A DNA stretch of 64,000 bases from UBA6183 sp943372215 (GTDB lineage: Bacteria; Bacteroidota; Bacteroidia; UKL13-3): positions 1-64,000 of the forward strand of contig CALRXU020000015.1 of NCBI GenBank assembly GCA_943372215.1. The letters are read 5' to 3'. The stretch's first letter is position 1, and each line of letters starts with the position of its first letter. Both the position numbers and the translations under genes were made by a program. The notes under the pieces were generated by a model. It was not told the DNA's origin, did not search any database, and saw only the letters and a list, made by a program, of their open reading frames with translations. Of the stretch, positions 26,371-35,700 are shown one piece after another.

Positions 26371-27459
26371 CTAAATGGTGTGTCCACCCAATTCTTTTAA
26401 CCGCAGCGAATGTGATTTTAATGCACTTCTAAGTGTGGGCTTCATGTTATAAGGTATACCAAATTCTCGAGCAGTTTGTGCCACAATAGGGGAGATGTTT
26501 TTGTAATGGATGTGGCAAATGTTTGGAAACAAATGGTGTTCAACCTGGAAATTTAACCCTCCAACATACCAATTTAAAATACGGTTATTCGGGGCAAAGT
26601 TAGCGGTGGTTAACAACTGATGAATGGCCCACTCATTATCAGTTACGCCATGTTCATCAGTAAGTGGTTGTTCGGCTCCTTCAACAATATGTGCCATTTG
26701 AAAAACAATGCTGAATACAAAACCTGCTACCAGGTGCATCACCACAAAACCAATCAGCACTTGCCACCAAGTAAAGGCTGTAAATAGTATGGGTAGTGCA
26801 ATCATCACCAACAGATAAATAACCTTTACAATAAGTGCTTTGGTTAATTCAGCAGTTGGCTTGCCATTGTGTCTTTCGGTAATACCAGTTTTATTGTACC
26901 CTATCAGTTGTGTAATATCACCAATGAGCATAGAAAACGTCATTAAACTGTATAAAAACAAGGCATAAACATGTTGAAAACGATGAATAGGCTTTAAAGG
27001 GGTGTGTTCACATAACCTGATAATCCAACGTGTTTGGATGTCCTCGTCCAATCCATTGATATTGGTGTATGCATGGTGGTAAACGTTGTGTTGAATTTTC
27101 CAGTTAAACACATTACTGCCTATTAAATACATGCTGAACCCAGCTAGTTTGTTTACCCATTTTTTTGAGGAATAGGCTCCATGCAAGCCATCATGCATCA
27201 CAGCCATACCAATACCTGCTTTACCCAGACCCATAACAATTACCATAACCAATGCCACATACCACGCAACAGGAAAGATAAACAACAATACTAATGGTAC
27301 AAAGTAGAAAGAAAACATGGCAATGGTTTTAATATGCATAAAGGCATTGCCCTTGTTGGATATTTGATTCTCTTTAAAATATTGATTTACATTTTTTCTT
27401 AAGGTTTTCCAGAATAGCTTATCATTTTGTCCTGAACCCTCAAATTTAATTACGTGCAT
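26371..27459 (-). CDS. Membrane fatty-acid desaturase (acyl-lipid/acyl-CoA type)
   Basis: A 362-residue integral membrane di-iron enzyme that puts a double bond in acyl chains. It has the three histidine boxes: HDGLHGAY, HNVYHHAYTN, and the C-terminal QVEHHLFPNICHIHY. The last uses Q-x-x-H-H, as in front-end (delta-5/6-like) desaturases. Four or more hydrophobic helices separate the boxes. No cytochrome b5 domain is fused. The ATG at 27459 is preferred; a TTG six codons upstream is possible. The gene is divergent from the aldehyde dehydrogenase. Confidence 0.93.
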   Translation of the reverse strand: MHVIKFEGSGQNDKLFWKTLRKNVNQYFKENQISNKGNAFMHIKTIAMFSFYFVPLVLLFIFPVAWYVALVMVIVMGLGKAGIGMAVMHDGLHGAYSSKKWVNKLAGFSMYLIGSNVFNWKIQHNVYHHAYTNINGLDEDIQTRWIIRLCEHTPLKPIHRFQHVYALFLYSLMTFSMLIGDITQLIGYNKTGITERHNGKPTAELTKALIVKVIYLLVMIALPILFTAFTWWQVLIGFVVMHLVAGFVFSIVFQMAHIVEGAEQPLTDEHGVTDNEWAIHQLLTTANFAPNNRILNWYVGGLNFQVEHHLFPNICHIHYKNISPIVAQTAREFGIPYNMKPTLRSALKSHSLRLKELGGHTI

Positions 27460-27785
27460 GCGATATTGTTCTAACAATTGTCTGAATGGACAATGGAATG
27501 TGTCGAAGGTAATACATTAATGTTACCAATTTGTAACCTAAGCCTATCTTAATAGCTGTCAAGTACATATAACGTTCAGTGTGTTAATAAAAGTTTGCCT
27601 GAAAGTTGTTGGTTGCGCGGATATTGATGTAAAAGTTAATACATTCCGCAATTCCATTTAGCTCAAATGGCAATGAATAAAGTTCTTTTCATGGTTAATA
27701 TATCACGGCAAGTTAAAAGATACCATTACTTTGGTAAACGTTGCCTTTGGTTATTAAAATCACTTTTAACTTTTATCTTCGCATT
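27460..27785. other. Intergenic region between divergent desaturase and aldehyde dehydrogenase genes
   Basis: There is no coding frame of interest. It must hold both promoters. One-mismatch -7 elements are TACCTTCG on the minus strand (27511-27504) and TATCTTCG on the plus strand (27774-27781, only 4 bases before the ATG). A short inverted repeat GTTAC-N6-GTAAC lies at 27522-27537. None is strong enough to call as a site. Confidence 0.4.
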
Positions 27786-29231
27786 ATGCAAAAAATAAGC
27801 AATTACATTAATGGAATATTGGTTGCACCAATTTCAGGGCAATATATAGATAACTATAATCCTTCTACTGGAGAGGTTTATTCTTTATGTCCTGATAGTG
27901 ATGAAAGAGATGTGCAGGCTGCTGTTGAAGCTGCTCAACAAGCATTTGCCGGTTGGAGCAATACAACCCCTGAAAAACGCAGCCGCATTATGGTGCGTTT
28001 AAGTGAAATAATTGAACGTGATTTGGATAAGTTCGCCCGAGCCGAAACCATTGATCAGGGGAAGCCTTTGTGGTTGTCAAAGAATGGAGAAATACCTAGG
28101 GCAGTTAGCAATATTCGTTTTTTTGGAACAGCCATAGAGCATTTTGCCAGTGAGGCCCATCCAATGGGTGAGCATGCCATTAATTACACGTTACGCACCC
28201 CAATTGGTGTGGTGGGTTGTATTTCGCCATGGAATTTACCATTGTATTTATTTACCTGGAAAATAGCACCAGCCATTGCGGCTGGTAACTGTGTTATAGC
28301 AAAGCCGAGTGAAATTACGCCTTATACGGCCTTTTTATTGAGTGAAGCTTGCATTGAAGCGGGCTTGCCTGCTGGAGTGTTAAACATTGTGCATGGACTT
28401 GGCCCCAAAGTGGGCAGTGCCATAACAGTGCACCCGCAAATTAAAGCCATTAGCTTTACAGGAGGTACCAAAACCGGGGCTGATATAGCACGTGTGGCAG
28501 CTCCCATGTTTAAGAAATTATCCTTAGAACTTGGAGGGAAAAACCCCAACATTATTTTTGCTGATTGCGATTTTGAAAAAATGTTGAACGAAACCTTACG
28601 TTCGTCCTTTTTAAACCAAGGCGAGATTTGTTTGTGTGGTTCACGCATTTTTGTAGAGCGGCCTATTTACGAAAAATTTAAAGCAGCATTTGTTGAGAAA
28701 GTAAAAAATGAATTAATCGTTGGAGACCCATTATCAGCAACAACCAAAACAGGTGCTATTGTTAGTAAAATGCACTTTGAAAAAGTATTGGGTTATATTG
28801 AATTGGCCAAGCAGGAGGGAGGGGCTATTCTTTGTGGTGGATCTGCTATTCAAGTGGATGGCGATTGTGCGAATGGTTGGTTTATTGCACCAACGGTTAT
28901 TGAGGGTTTGCCTTACAATTGCCGAACCAATCAAGAAGAGATATTTGGCCCGGTAGTTACCATTACTCCTTTTGATACCGAAGATGAAGTATTGATGATG
29001 GCCAACTCAACAGAGTACGGATTGGCTTCAACCATCTGGACAGAAAATTTAACCCGAGCACATCGCCTGTCCCATCAAATAAAAGCAGGTATTGTATGGG
29101 TGAATTGTTGGTTGCTCCGCGATTTGCGAACACCATTCGGTGGGGTAAAAAACAGTGGCGTTGGGCGAGAGGGTGGATGGGAAGCATTAAAATTCTTTAC
29201 AGAACAGAAAAATGTGTGTATAAAGTTATAA
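27786..29231 (+). CDS. Aldehyde dehydrogenase, ALDH8A1/2-aminomuconate-semialdehyde dehydrogenase-like
   Basis: A 481-residue NAD-dependent aldehyde dehydrogenase. Motifs: ISPWNLPLY (about 140-148), FTGGTKTG, ELGGKNPNIIF carrying the general-base Glu, NQGEICLCGSR carrying the catalytic Cys, and FGPVVTI. Wording close to human ALDH8A1 (ISPWNLPLYLxTWKIAPAxAAGN, RSSFxNQGEICLC, WxNCWLxR) points to the 2-aminomuconic semialdehyde branch of tryptophan/kynurenine breakdown. The other kynurenine genes are not in the window, so substrate is inference. The ATG at 27786 fits the family N terminus better than the frame opening at 27741. Confidence 0.88.
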   Translation: MQKISNYINGILVAPISGQYIDNYNPSTGEVYSLCPDSDERDVQAAVEAAQQAFAGWSNTTPEKRSRIMVRLSEIIERDLDKFARAETIDQGKPLWLSKNGEIPRAVSNIRFFGTAIEHFASEAHPMGEHAINYTLRTPIGVVGCISPWNLPLYLFTWKIAPAIAAGNCVIAKPSEITPYTAFLLSEACIEAGLPAGVLNIVHGLGPKVGSAITVHPQIKAISFTGGTKTGADIARVAAPMFKKLSLELGGKNPNIIFADCDFEKMLNETLRSSFLNQGEICLCGSRIFVERPIYEKFKAAFVEKVKNELIVGDPLSATTKTGAIVSKMHFEKVLGYIELAKQEGGAILCGGSAIQVDGDCANGWFIAPTVIEGLPYNCRTNQEEIFGPVVTITPFDTEDEVLMMANSTEYGLASTIWTENLTRAHRLSHQIKAGIVWVNCWLLRDLRTPFGGVKNSGVGREGGWEALKFFTEQKNVCIKL

Positions 29232-29265
29232 AAAAAAGCGGCTGAAAAATTTAGCCGCTTTTTTT
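29231..29265. terminator. Bidirectional Rho-independent terminator
   Basis: AAGCGGCT and AGCCGCTT form the stem, with a run of A on the left and T on the right, so both strands end in a U-tract. It serves the converging aldehyde dehydrogenase (+) and 3-hydroxybutyryl-CoA dehydrogenase (-) genes. Confidence 0.88.
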
Positions 29266-29284
29266 ATGAAAAAGTGTTTTAAGC

Positions 29285-30202
29285 CTACATTCCAGCAGCA
29301 GCTGCTGCACTTATTTTTGCAAATTGTTTTGATACCACCAGGTCTTTGCTTCCAGCCGTATATTTATAAAAACCTTCGCCAGATTTTACCCCTAAATTAC
29401 CCGCAGTAACCATGTTTACCAGCAGAGGACAAGGTGCATATTTGGGGTTGCCAAAGCCATCGTGCAACACATTTAATATGGCCAAGCAAACATCCAACCC
29501 AATAAAATCGGCAAGTTGCAATGGACCCATTGGGTGAGCCATACCTAACTTCATCACTGTGTCAATTTCATGCACACCGCCAACACCTTCATGCAAACTA
29601 ATAATAGCTTCATTAATCATAGGCATTAAAATACGGTTGGCAATAAAGCCTGGATAATCGTTGCTTAATGCTGGAACTTTACCAATTGCCTTTGATAAAA
29701 TCATAATAGTTTCTGTAACTTCATGAGAAGTCTTGTATCCATTAATGATTTCAACCAATTTCATTACAGGCACTGGATTCATAAAGTGCATGCCAATTAC
29801 TTTATCAGCACGCTTGGTCGCAGCCGCAATTTTAGTTATTGATATAGAAGACGTATTCGATGCCAATATGCAATGTGCTGGTGCAATTTCATCAAGTTGA
29901 CGAAAAATATCCAGCTTAATGTTCATGTTTTCGGTAGCCGCTTCAACCACCAAGTCAGCATTAGCAGCACCAGTTTTTAAATCAGTAAAAATAGCTAAGT
30001 TACTTAAGGTATTTGCCTTGTCAGCTTCGGTTAATTGTCCTTTGCTTACCTGACGGTCTAAGTTTTTAGCAATGGTATCAAGTGCCTTGTTTAATGCGGC
30101 CTCATTTACATCAACCAAACTTACTTTGTAATTATTTTGTGCAAATACATGGGCTATTCCATTTCCCATGGTTCCAGATCCGATAACGGTAATGTTTTTC
30201 AT
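29285..30202 (-). CDS. 3-hydroxybutyryl-CoA dehydrogenase
   Basis: A 305-residue NAD(P)-dependent dehydrogenase interconverting 3-hydroxyacyl-CoA and 3-ketoacyl-CoA. An N-terminal Rossmann fold has GSGTMGNGIAHVFA (about 7-20) and the acidic residue of VDVNE. ASNTSSISITKIA and GMHFMNPVPVMKLVEII carry the catalytic His. The C-terminal domain has NDYPGFIANRILMPMINEA and DFIGLDVCLAIL. It is a stand-alone Hbd/PaaH type, not fused to a hydratase. No operon partner follows; the M1 peptidase gene upstream is 94 bases away. Confidence 0.95.
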   Translation of the reverse strand: MKNITVIGSGTMGNGIAHVFAQNNYKVSLVDVNEAALNKALDTIAKNLDRQVSKGQLTEADKANTLSNLAIFTDLKTGAANADLVVEAATENMNIKLDIFRQLDEIAPAHCILASNTSSISITKIAAATKRADKVIGMHFMNPVPVMKLVEIINGYKTSHEVTETIMILSKAIGKVPALSNDYPGFIANRILMPMINEAIISLHEGVGGVHEIDTVMKLGMAHPMGPLQLADFIGLDVCLAILNVLHDGFGNPKYAPCPLLVNMVTAGNLGVKSGEGFYKYTAGSKDLVVSKQFAKISAAAAAGM

Positions 30203-30296
30203 TTATAGTGTAATTGTTTTAATAAAAAATCTGCGCAAATCTAATATTGCCAATAACAAATCAAACTAAAAGTTTTAGCCGTGATGTGGCAATAAG

Positions 30297-32630
30297 TTAT
30301 TGTTTAATAAATTTAGCGGCATAACTAAGCCCTGCATTGTTTAATCGCACAAAATAAATCCCAGGAGTAAGGGTTTCTGTGTTAACAATAATTTGGTTTT
30401 CTTTAAGTTGCCAATCCAAATGGTCAATTGTTTTGCCTTCTATGGTAGTTATATCAAGCTTCGGATTGCTGAGTAAATCTTGGTTGGGTAAAGTTACCTG
30501 CAATTGTTCGTTTGCCGGATTTGGCAACAAGCTTAAAGTTTTTAGTGGCTCATTTTTTTTTAAGCCTAGTACCGAAGCGTCTTTTTGTCCAAAAGTATAA
30601 TCTCCTGCTACCAGTTTGGTTAACCAAAACCGGCCAAGTTTATCTTCAATATTTCCCCCTGCCTGAAAATTAACCCCAGAAGTAACAACTTGCCATTGTT
30701 TATTTTCATTTTCACGATAAAGAAGTACCAAACTGTCTTCAGTTTCTGCGGCAGCGAGCAACACTTTATCTAGTTCAGCAACGCTTGCTCCATCATAGTT
30801 AAAATAAGCTGCTGCTACAAAGTTATTGGGCAAATTACCACGAATGCTCCAATAACGCTCCGTACTAATACGAATCCCTTTTTCCCTAATATTACCAGGA
30901 GATGGGCCAACCCAATGGTGTTGCACCAACAATGTTGCCGTATCACCAACGGTTTGGGTGTTCATGCTAAACAAGGTGTTCGGAAAACTTCTAACCCCTT
31001 TAGCAGTAATTTTTATGCTGTCTGTGGCATAGGCTAAAGCATACTTGGTTTCTTCGTCAACAACAAAATGACTAAATGTTTTATTCGGAATTAAACTTAC
31101 ATTTAAGGTGGCTTGACCATTGATTAAAGTAATGGAAACGGGTTGGTTAGTTCCATCTGTGTAACGTAATCCAACCACTAAATTCATGGTGTTATTTTTT
31201 GCTGTTTTGTGGCGATTGGTTTCGAAAAGACCAGCAGTGATAGTACCGTTTACGATTTCCCAATTGGTTACCAGTACATCATAATGCCCTTTGGTTAAAA
31301 TGTATTGGTTAAAAAATAGGGTTAAATCAGCTGTTGTAAACTGTTGAAATTCATTTTTTAAATCAGTGGTAGAAACATCTTTAAACTGATTTTTTTGTAA
31401 GTAACTTTTGCAGGCTTTAAAGAAGGCGGAATCACCCATTAAATTTCTTAGTGCATTCACCATTAAAGCCCCCTTTTTATAAACATGCGAGCCATAAGTT
31501 TGCTCATGTCCAATGCCACTTACGGGTAAGTACCCGTTGTCATTTTTAGCAGCATTAACCAGCACATCATTAAGCTTACTACGCATATCTACCTGATAGT
31601 TTTTTTTGCCATAAACGCATTCCAAAAACAACGCCTCGCAAAAGCTAGCCCATCCTTCATTTAACCACATGTCCTCAGCAGTACGGCAGGTAACTAAGTT
31701 CCCCCACCAATGGTGTGATAGCTCATGCGCCAATAAGGTTTCGTAATTGGTATTTCCATTAATGGCATAAAGAGGGTAAGCAATATTTGTTGCGTGTTCC
31801 ATAGCTCCAGAACTAAATGGCACGCCAACAAAACCAACCCTATCAAACAAATAAGGGCCAAAACGTTGTTCAAAGCATTTGATGGCATTGTTTAGGTTAA
31901 CAAAGGAAGCTTTCAGGTTATTGGTGTCTTTAGCTTCTACCGCAAGCCAAACGGGAATAGGAGCTTGCATTCCCGTAAACGTGTACTTCACAAATCGGTA
32001 TCTACCAATGGCTATACTTGCCAAATAAGTAGGAATAGGTTGGTTTAATTGCCATTCCACCTCCCGTGTTCCGTCAAAAAAAGTAGAATCTTTAACAAGC
32101 AATCCACCACAAACGGCCAAAAAACCAGAAGCTGTGGTTACTTTTAAGTTATAAGTTGCCCTGTCAGTAAAATTATCAAAACATGGAAACCAGGCACGAC
32201 CAAAATTGTGAGGGCTTGAAGTAAAGCCAACTCCCATGTTAAAAGCATACTGTCCATTTACGATAAACCCTCCCCAGGTTTCATCTTTCTGAGGGATGCC
32301 GCGATAATAAATATCCACCACCATACTATCACCTATCGGAAGATTTATGGTTAACTTTTCATCTACTCTTGAAAAGCCAACAGAATCGTTGTTTACGCGA
32401 ATGCTATCAATTGTGAATCCCAATAAATCAACTGTAACAGAAGATGTGGAGTCTGTTTTTCTCAAATAAATCTGGGCCTTAGCCACCATTCCCGTGTTTA
32501 AAATGGCCCTAGCATCAATGGATAACCGGTATTCAATAGCGTCAATATCAGTGGAATTGGCCCTAACAACTTGCGGTGTAAAAACAGCCATCCATAAAAA
32601 TACAACTATGCTTAAGGTAAATTTTAACAT
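30297..32630 (-). CDS. M1 family metallopeptidase with T9SS sorting domain
   Basis: A 777-residue secreted zinc peptidase. A signal peptide spans about 1-25. The M1 core has zinc motif HELSHHWWGNLVT with third ligand in NEGWASF. The substrate motif reads GAMEH rather than GAMEN, a change seen in other Bacteroidetes M1 enzymes. The C-terminal ~80 residues are a T9SS type A domain (LLPNPANEQLQVTLPN ... LTPGIYFVRLNNAG). It would work outside the cell, whereas the other M1 enzyme at 8283 is a lipoprotein. The ATG at 32630 begins the signal peptide. It is divergent from the giant gene. Confidence 0.92.
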   Translation of the reverse strand: MLKFTLSIVVFLWMAVFTPQVVRANSTDIDAIEYRLSIDARAILNTGMVAKAQIYLRKTDSTSSVTVDLLGFTIDSIRVNNDSVGFSRVDEKLTINLPIGDSMVVDIYYRGIPQKDETWGGFIVNGQYAFNMGVGFTSSPHNFGRAWFPCFDNFTDRATYNLKVTTASGFLAVCGGLLVKDSTFFDGTREVEWQLNQPIPTYLASIAIGRYRFVKYTFTGMQAPIPVWLAVEAKDTNNLKASFVNLNNAIKCFEQRFGPYLFDRVGFVGVPFSSGAMEHATNIAYPLYAINGNTNYETLLAHELSHHWWGNLVTCRTAEDMWLNEGWASFCEALFLECVYGKKNYQVDMRSKLNDVLVNAAKNDNGYLPVSGIGHEQTYGSHVYKKGALMVNALRNLMGDSAFFKACKSYLQKNQFKDVSTTDLKNEFQQFTTADLTLFFNQYILTKGHYDVLVTNWEIVNGTITAGLFETNRHKTAKNNTMNLVVGLRYTDGTNQPVSITLINGQATLNVSLIPNKTFSHFVVDEETKYALAYATDSIKITAKGVRSFPNTLFSMNTQTVGDTATLLVQHHWVGPSPGNIREKGIRISTERYWSIRGNLPNNFVAAAYFNYDGASVAELDKVLLAAAETEDSLVLLYRENENKQWQVVTSGVNFQAGGNIEDKLGRFWLTKLVAGDYTFGQKDASVLGLKKNEPLKTLSLLPNPANEQLQVTLPNQDLLSNPKLDITTIEGKTIDHLDWQLKENQIIVNTETLTPGIYFVRLNNAGLSYAAKFIKQ

Positions 32631-32646
32631 ATTAATGATATTAATG

Positions 32647-32662
32647 TATTGAACATTCAATA
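32647..32662. promoter_or_regulatory. Inverted repeat TATTGAA-CA-TTCAATA
   Basis: 7-bp arms around a 2-base centre lie in the divergent gap between the T9SS M1 peptidase and the giant secreted protein, 17 bases upstream of the peptidase ATG. The core TTGAA-N2-TTCAA equals the palindrome upstream of the Crp-family gene at 17271. Confidence 0.35.
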
Positions 32663-32767
32663 ATATGTAGTAAAATTGTAATTGACAAAAAGTGTGTTAA
32701 AATCACCTTAATTTTTACACGCCCAATTCATTAGACTTAATTAAATAAGAAAAAAGTAGACTCAATT

Positions 32768-35700
32768 ATGGATAATTTTAACTTAAAACGATTGGTTTTT
32801 TCTGTTGTTTTTCTTGGTTCATTCCTTTCAGGGATTGGTCAAAGTATTAACAATTATGTGTTTAGCACTAACAACACCTCTTCTTTAAATCGTTCAGCAG
32901 GCAGTATTGTTGATGATATTAGCCTCACCAGCGGTTTTGAGGTACAAATTGGTGGAAGCATCAATAACCAAACAGGAGCATTGGATACCATTCCTTTTGA
33001 TTTTTGGATAGGTGGCACCCGCGTTACCAGATTTAACGCTACTTCAAATGGTTGGATTGGCTTGGTAAATCAAACAGCATCAGCTACTACGTTTGCCAGT
33101 AATGCCTTTTCTCCTAGGTTGGCTCCTTTTTTAACCATTACAGGTAACAATGGCATGGGGACCAGTCAAAATGGTAAGATACAAACTAAGGTGTTTGGCG
33201 CACAACCTAATAGAGTGTTCGTAATTGAGTTTTTAAATATGGCCATCAATTTTAATGGCACCAGTTCCGATTCAAACACCTTTCAGGTTAGGCTTTATGA
33301 GAATAATGGAGCCATAGAATATGTTTATGGGCGAATGGCTTGTTTAGGTGGATTACCTTTGAATTATAATATTGGTTTTCAATTAAACGCTACATTTCCG
33401 GCAGTTGCATTTCAGCATGTAAACACCTCAACCAATACGGCTTCTACTTCTGTTAGTACTGCTAATGTTCAAGCTTCTGTAGGTGATATTTTGCCGTTGG
33501 TAGGCAGAACTCCTGGGGCACAAAGATCTTACACTTGGACTCCGACTCCGGTTAATGACCCTGGATTTATTACCGTTTCAGCTATCACCACTTCGTCTAT
33601 GAATTTGAGTTGGACGGATGTAAGCAATGAAACCGCTTATGCCCTTTACCGTTCAACAGATGGTGGGGCAACATACACTTTTCAAGCACAATTTTTACCA
33701 AATACCACTAGTTTTCTCGCTACCAATCTTATAGCCAATACCACTTACGATTGGCGTGTTTACGCGGTTAGGGAAAGTATTTCAGCTCCTGGCGATGGAT
33801 CCGGTACAACGTTACCAGCCTCGAAATTTTTTACTACTTCAGGTGGTAACTGGAACGATCCTTTAATTTGGAATACATTAGCTGTACCAAGCGGGCAAGA
33901 TAGTGCCGAAATTACCACAGGCCACGTTGTTACACTGGATGCGGCAACTATCTCATCTGGAACATTAATCGTAAATGGCACGTTAAATTATTGGAATACT
34001 AATGTATTACAAACTTTTAATGTAAATGGAGACGTGATTGTTAACGCTACTGGAACTTTTACCGCAGGAACGGGAACAGGTGCGGCAGCTGGGCCACACG
34101 TATTAAATATTGGAGGAAATACAACTGCTAGTGTACTTCCTGGTAATCTTGTAGTAAATGGTACATTTGATATGTTAACAACGGCATCTGTGCAAACAGT
34201 GTTTTTTGGTACTTCTAACGGTACCATTACTGGCACAGGACCAACGTGTGAAATGCCTTTTATCTCAGTTACTAAAGGCGGTGTTGCACCATTTGCTGTT
34301 GATAACACACTGGAAATACTAAGGGTAATTACCCAGCCAAATGCAACTTCTACGTTTACCAATACACAACGGCTTGTGGCCACTTCAGGAACATTAAAAA
34401 TTTCGGCAGCATTGGTCTTTAATTCACTTCATACCAATCAGGTTACTTTAGCATCAGCAGCTGGCTCCCGTTTTTGGCTTAACAACGGAAGTGCAAATAT
34501 TGGTACTGTAACTGGCGCTGCTTTTCAACAGTTAAATTTAACAGGAGAGTTGCGTATTGATAATGGAACTTTAGGCATCGGTGTTGGTAATTCAAACCAC
34601 TTTGCGAATGGAACGGCAGTTATAAGGCTGAATGGCGGCACTTTAAACTTGCTTGGAGGACTAAACATTACTAATTTAAGTACCAGCCAACTGATTATTG
34701 CAGGAGGTAGATTAACTCTTGACCCGCAAGCTACTTCTAATTTAAGTCAATTTGCCAGTGTACTAAACGTTCCATCTGCTTCAACTTTTACCATGACAAG
34801 CGGTAGTATTGAAATTGTAGACCCACACTCAGTTGGTGGTGGAACATCTATTACCATTACTGCCGGTGGTGTAAAAAGTGTTACAGGTGGTACTTTTGTA
34901 ATTGGTAACACGTTGGCTGCACCATCTGGGGGTGTGTTTGCGACCAATAGTGGATTTGGATTGAATATTGGCATTCCAATCCACAATTTAACATTATCTA
35001 ATAATATTTCCATTAATACATCACGTCAATGTCGCTTATTGGCCGCATTAACTGTTAATGGTAATCTTACTTTAGATGCAGATGCATTTCTGATAACTGG
35101 TAGCGTTGCCACAGGAGCAGTGCTTAATGTGCTAGGTAATATTGTTAATAATGGTATCATTTCAGGAACTTCACCTGGTCTTTCAGCCCCTCCAGGTATT
35201 GGCAGTTTAAATTTAACAGGGATAACTGCTCAAGGTGTTTCAGGTTCAGGAACAACAAATTTGTTAACACTAAGAATTGCAAATGCCAGTGGAGTTAATT
35301 TTACCAATACGGGCACATGGGCGTTAGAAAATGTAACATTAGAAAGCGGTAATGTTACTAATACAGGCACTAATATTCAAATTGGTGCTGCAACTTACAG
35401 AGGAAGAATTACAATAGGAGGGTTAAACGAGACAACTGCATCAGGTAGTTTTTCTGCTTTACCTTCCATCATTAGTACATTTGGGGCACCTAGTTATGTT
35501 TATGGGCCATCATCAACTACTTTACAAACAGGGTCGTTTAATGAAATGCCTAGTGGGGCACAAACACTTTTTAATTTAACAGTAAACGATGCTCAAGGGG
35601 TTGTTTCAAATAGAAATATAACTGTAACAGGCACACTAGCGCTCACTTTAGGTAATTTGAATGTGGGTACCAATAACATTTCAGTGGGTTTATCAGCGGC

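Noticed and set aside
27522..27537. GTTAC-N6-GTAAC palindrome between desaturase and aldehyde dehydrogenase genes
   Set aside because: Five-base arms in AT-rich DNA are expected by chance, and no promoter element is well placed beside it.
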